DNA of 11,181 bases from Pseudomonadota bacterium (GTDB lineage Bacteria; Myxococcota_A; Polyangia; Polyangiales; Polyangiaceae). Numbering within the stretch: position 1 is the first letter of the stretch; each line of letters opens with the position of its first letter. Both the position numbers and the translations under genes were made by a program. The DNA lies in NCBI GenBank assembly GCA_023411445.1, contig JAEYOT010000874.1:1-11181 (forward strand), given 5' to 3'. Shown piece by piece: positions 8,958 to 11,181 of the stretch. The notes beneath the pieces were generated by a model, which saw only the letters and a program-made list of their open reading frames with translations, made no database searches and had not been told where the DNA came from.

Positions 8958-9308
8958 CTAGGCGAACGTGCTGCCGTCGTGACCCCACAGGTGGCCCTGC
9001 GCGTTCACGAACTCCAGGTAGATGCGGCTGGGGGCGACGCCCAGCGCCTTTGCCAGGCGCGCCGTCAACAGGGCGCTGAGGCGCTCCGTTTGGGCAGGCG
9101 CGAAGGTGCCGATGTTCTTCAAGACCGCGAAGCACGCGGGCTCGCTGGTGCCGCCGAAGAGCATGGTGCTGTTATTTTCGAGGCTCACCATCACGTAGCT
9201 TTCAGGTTTGCCCAGCTCGCGAGCCAGCTCCGCGGAGAGCTCCCGTAAGAGGCTTTGGCCGCCATCGCTGAGAGGTGGGGAGGATGAGCGCACGTGGAGG
9301 AGCGGCAT
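8958..9308 (-). CDS. MIF-family tautomerase (phenylpyruvate/dopachrome tautomerase-like)
   Basis: The 116-residue product matches the macrophage migration inhibitory factor superfamily in length and along its whole sequence. It begins MPLLHV, so removal of Met would expose the catalytic Pro. It has LGKPESYV (32-39, with the conserved active-site Lys34), MLFGGTSEPA (49-58), NIGTF (65-69), SRIYLEF (94-100), and ends STFA exactly as human MIF does. Known members form trimers of beta-alpha-beta units and catalyse keto-enol tautomerisation. The physiological substrate in bacteria is generally unknown. The CxxC of human MIF is absent (A58-C59-F60-A61), and the position of MIF Asn97 is Glu99. The ATG at 9308 is fixed by the catalytic Pro, although its ribosome binding site is weak. 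No signal peptide is seen, so it is cytosolic. It is divergent from the DUF1592 gene (84-base gap) and convergent with lon. Confidence 0.9.
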   Translation of the reverse strand: MPLLHVRSSSPPLSDGGQSLLRELSAELARELGKPESYVMVSLENNSTMLFGGTSEPACFAVLKNIGTFAPAQTERLSALLTARLAKALGVAPSRIYLEFVNAQGHLWGHDGSTFA

Positions 9309-9392
9309 GTCCGCATCGTAGCGAAATGCTCGAACGCTTGGCCGATTTCATTGACCGAGCAACCCTCCGAGGGCACCCTTAGACGCGATCTA

Positions 9393-11039
9393 ATGCGTCT
9401 CAGTTGCTGGGGTATCTTTGCTCTGCCGCTGCTCGTTTTGGGCGCTCTCGGCTGTGAGCAGTCATCGCCCGGAAGCGAGGGCGCTGCCGGTGGACCGCCG
9501 GCGGGGCCGCTCACCTGCGAGGAAAAGAGCCCGGGAGCTGCGCCGCTTCACCCGCTGACCCGCTTTCAATACGACAACGCGGTGCGTGACCTATTCGGGG
9601 ATACGACTAGCCCGGCGCGTGAGTTCCCGCCCGAGAACGAGGTGGATGGCTACCGCACCTACGCGAGCGCCAACGTCGCAAGCCCTCTCCTGGTGGAGAG
9701 CTACCTGACGGCGGCCGAAGGCGTGGCTGCGCGCGCCGTGAAGAACAAGCTGAGCAAGCTGGCGCCGTGCGCAGAAGGCGCTGCTGAAATGGCGTGCGGT
9801 CATGACTTCGTCGCCTCGCTCACCACGCGCGCTTTCCGCCGGCCCGCGACGGAGGCGGAGCTGTTACCCCTACAGCGCTTGTTCGAGTCGGGCCTCTCCG
9901 ACAGCTACGCGAAGGGCGTGGAGCTCGTGATCCAAGCGGTGCTGCAATCACCCCAGTTCTTGTATCGGGTGCAGTCGCTGCGCTCTGCCACGCCGGAGAG
10001 CGGCGCCATCGCGCTCGGTCCGTACGAGCTGGCAGGTCGGCTCTCCTTCGCCCTGTGGGGCTCGCTGCCGGACGATGATCTGCTCGCCGCTGCCGGTGAG
10101 GGCCGCTTGCTGACGCCGGCGGACGTCGAGCGCGAAGCGCGCCGCATGCTGGAGGATGGGCGCGCGCGCGATATCGTGCGGGATTTCAGCGAGCAATGGC
10201 TCGGCTTGTCGCGCCTGCAGGGCGCGGTTCGCGTGGGCAGCGAGCTTGCGCCGACCGAGGTGAGCGCGTCTCTGCGCCAATCGCTCGACAACTTCATCGA
10301 CGACGCCTACTTCGGGCCGGAGGGTAGCTTTGAGCGCCTGTTCTCAGCACCCCAGGTGTGGCTGGATGAGACGCTCTCGCCCTTGTACGGCGGCAACGTC
10401 ACCACGTCCGGCTTCGAGCCGCAGATGATGGCAGAGCCGCGCGCCGGGCTCTTGACGCAGCCGGGGCTGATGGCCCTGCTCGCTCACTCGGATCAAACGG
10501 CGCCGGTCATCCGCGGCGCGTTCGTGCGCGAGCGCATCCTGTGCAAGCCCGTGCCGGCTCCTCCGCCGAACGTGAACACCATCCCGCCGGATCCCGATCC
10601 CAACGCGACGACGCGCGAGCGCTTTCGCCAGCACACTGAGCAGCCCTCCTGCGCCAGCTGTCACCGCCTGATCGACGGCATCGGCTTCGGCTTCGAGCGC
10701 TACGACCAGCTCGGCCGCTACCGCGCGACCGAGAACGGGCTGGAAGTGGACGAGAGCGGTGAGGTGTTCCAAATCGGCGAGGAAGCGCTGGAGGGCGCAT
10801 TTGGTGGCGCCATCGAGCTCTCCAACCGCATCGCCCAGAGTCAGATGGCGCGCGATTGCTTGGCCACCAACTGGTACCGCTACACGTTCGGGCGGCAGGA
10901 GCAGCCGGAGGATGAGTGCAGCGTCTCGCAGGTGCGAGAGAAATTCGCGCAGACGGAAGGCAATTTGAAGGAGCTGCTGGTGGCGCTCACTCAGACGGAC
11001 GCATTCTTGTATCGGCCTGCCATCACGGAGGCGCCATGA
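9393..11039 (+). CDS. DUF1592-family lipoprotein (DUF1587/1595/1592/1588/1585), CxxCH motif
   Basis: This 548-residue exported protein has the domain chain common in Planctomycetes and myxobacteria. DUF1587 lies at about 52-115 (HPLTRFQYDNAVRDLFGD). DUF1595 is at about 139-195 (TRAFRRPATEAEL to QSPQFLYRVQ), DUF1592 at about 208-332 (YELAGRLSFALWGSLPDD), DUF1588 at about 350-447 and DUF1585 at about 470-542. DUF1588 contains CASCH (420-424), a c-type-haem-like CxxCH followed by IDGIGFGFERYD; whether haem binds is not established. The ATG at 9393 begins a signal peptide ending LGALGC, so Cys21 is the likely lipidation site (Leu is at -2, so the lipobox is imperfect). The open frame extends back to 9294, but that part runs into the MIF gene and has no signal. 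Its stop overlaps the next ATG (ATGA). The cellular function of the family is unknown. Confidence 0.88.
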   Translation: MRLSCWGIFALPLLVLGALGCEQSSPGSEGAAGGPPAGPLTCEEKSPGAAPLHPLTRFQYDNAVRDLFGDTTSPAREFPPENEVDGYRTYASANVASPLLVESYLTAAEGVAARAVKNKLSKLAPCAEGAAEMACGHDFVASLTTRAFRRPATEAELLPLQRLFESGLSDSYAKGVELVIQAVLQSPQFLYRVQSLRSATPESGAIALGPYELAGRLSFALWGSLPDDDLLAAAGEGRLLTPADVEREARRMLEDGRARDIVRDFSEQWLGLSRLQGAVRVGSELAPTEVSASLRQSLDNFIDDAYFGPEGSFERLFSAPQVWLDETLSPLYGGNVTTSGFEPQMMAEPRAGLLTQPGLMALLAHSDQTAPVIRGAFVRERILCKPVPAPPPNVNTIPPDPDPNATTRERFRQHTEQPSCASCHRLIDGIGFGFERYDQLGRYRATENGLEVDESGEVFQIGEEALEGAFGGAIELSNRIAQSQMARDCLATNWYRYTFGRQEQPEDECSVSQVREKFAQTEGNLKELLVALTQTDAFLYRPAITEAP

Positions 11040-11181
11040 AGCAGCGCTCGTTCTCTCGCCGCACGCTGCTGCGCGCCGCCTCCGGCGCCGCACTAGCCCT
11101 CCCGTGGCTGCCGTCGCTGGCTCCGCGCGCTCGCGCGCAAGAGGTGGAGTCGCCCAAGCGCTTCGTCACGATGTACACGCC
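11036..11181 (+). CDS. Tat-exported DUF1552-type protein, N-terminal part (runs off right edge)
   Basis: I read 48 codons from ATG at 11036, with GGAGG (11027-11031) four bases upstream. The start overlaps the previous stop as ATGA, so translation is probably coupled. The N-terminus has a twin-arginine signal, SRRTLLRAA (residues 7-15), then a hydrophobic Ala/Leu stretch and ARA-Q (32-35) as a likely cleavage site. It continues PKRFVTMYT (40-48), which resembles the start of DUF1552 proteins, where a similar stretch follows the Tat signal. The usual pairing of DUF1552 with a DUF1592 gene supports the call, which otherwise rests on little sequence. Export would be as a folded protein, and the role is unknown. 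Confidence 0.75.
   Translation, partial: MKQRSFSRRTLLRAASGAALALPWLPSLAPRARAQEVESPKRFVTMYT

Noticed and set aside
10344..11093. Minus-strand open frame opposite the DUF1592/DUF1552 genes (249 codons)
   Set aside because: It covers the ATGA junction of two coherent genes on the other strand and is Arg-rich without motifs.

Overview
The window reads as a stretch of high-GC, delta-proteobacterial-type chromosome, most like a myxobacterium (Polyangiales/Sorangium-like). This is an inference from four things: strong GC bias at third codon positions, the tig-clpP-clpX-lon order, lipoproteins with cysteine-rich tails, and a DUF1592/DUF1552 exported pair of the kind common in myxobacteria and Planctomycetes. 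No rRNA, tRNA, CRISPR, insertion sequence or phage gene was seen.

Left part (1-1993, minus strand): a chromosomal-type parA-parB partition pair, coupled by a 4-base GTGA overlap and followed by a likely terminator. Beyond it lies the start of a cysteine-rich lipoprotein gene that runs off the left edge. Between parA and the next block (1994-2730) are short repeats, a doubtful 65-codon TTG-start ORF, a well-supported 58-residue acidic small protein, and one of the strongest intrinsic terminators in the window.

Centre (2688-8944, plus strand): the classical protein quality-control cluster tig (trigger factor), clpP, clpX and lon. Trigger factor meets nascent chains at the ribosome. ClpX unfolds substrates and feeds them to the ClpP barrel. 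Lon is an independent ATP-dependent protease. Catalytic and nucleotide-binding residues are intact in all of them. The gaps (177, 259 and 64 bases) carry hairpins, a perfect 8-bp dyad before clpP, a short direct repeat and a good -10 element before clpX. The genes may therefore be read from several promoters rather than as one strict operon.

Right part (8958-11181): a minus-strand gene of the macrophage migration inhibitory factor (MIF) tautomerase family converges on lon. Divergent from it is a lipoprotein with the DUF1587/1595/1592/1588/1585 architecture and one CxxCH motif. It overlaps by ATGA a Tat-exported DUF1552-type gene that runs off the right edge.

Most of the window is ordinary core genome. 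The parts worth a second look are the small acidic gene with its terminator, the MIF homologue with altered active-site positions, the coupled DUF1592/DUF1552 export pair, and the dyad upstream of clpP.
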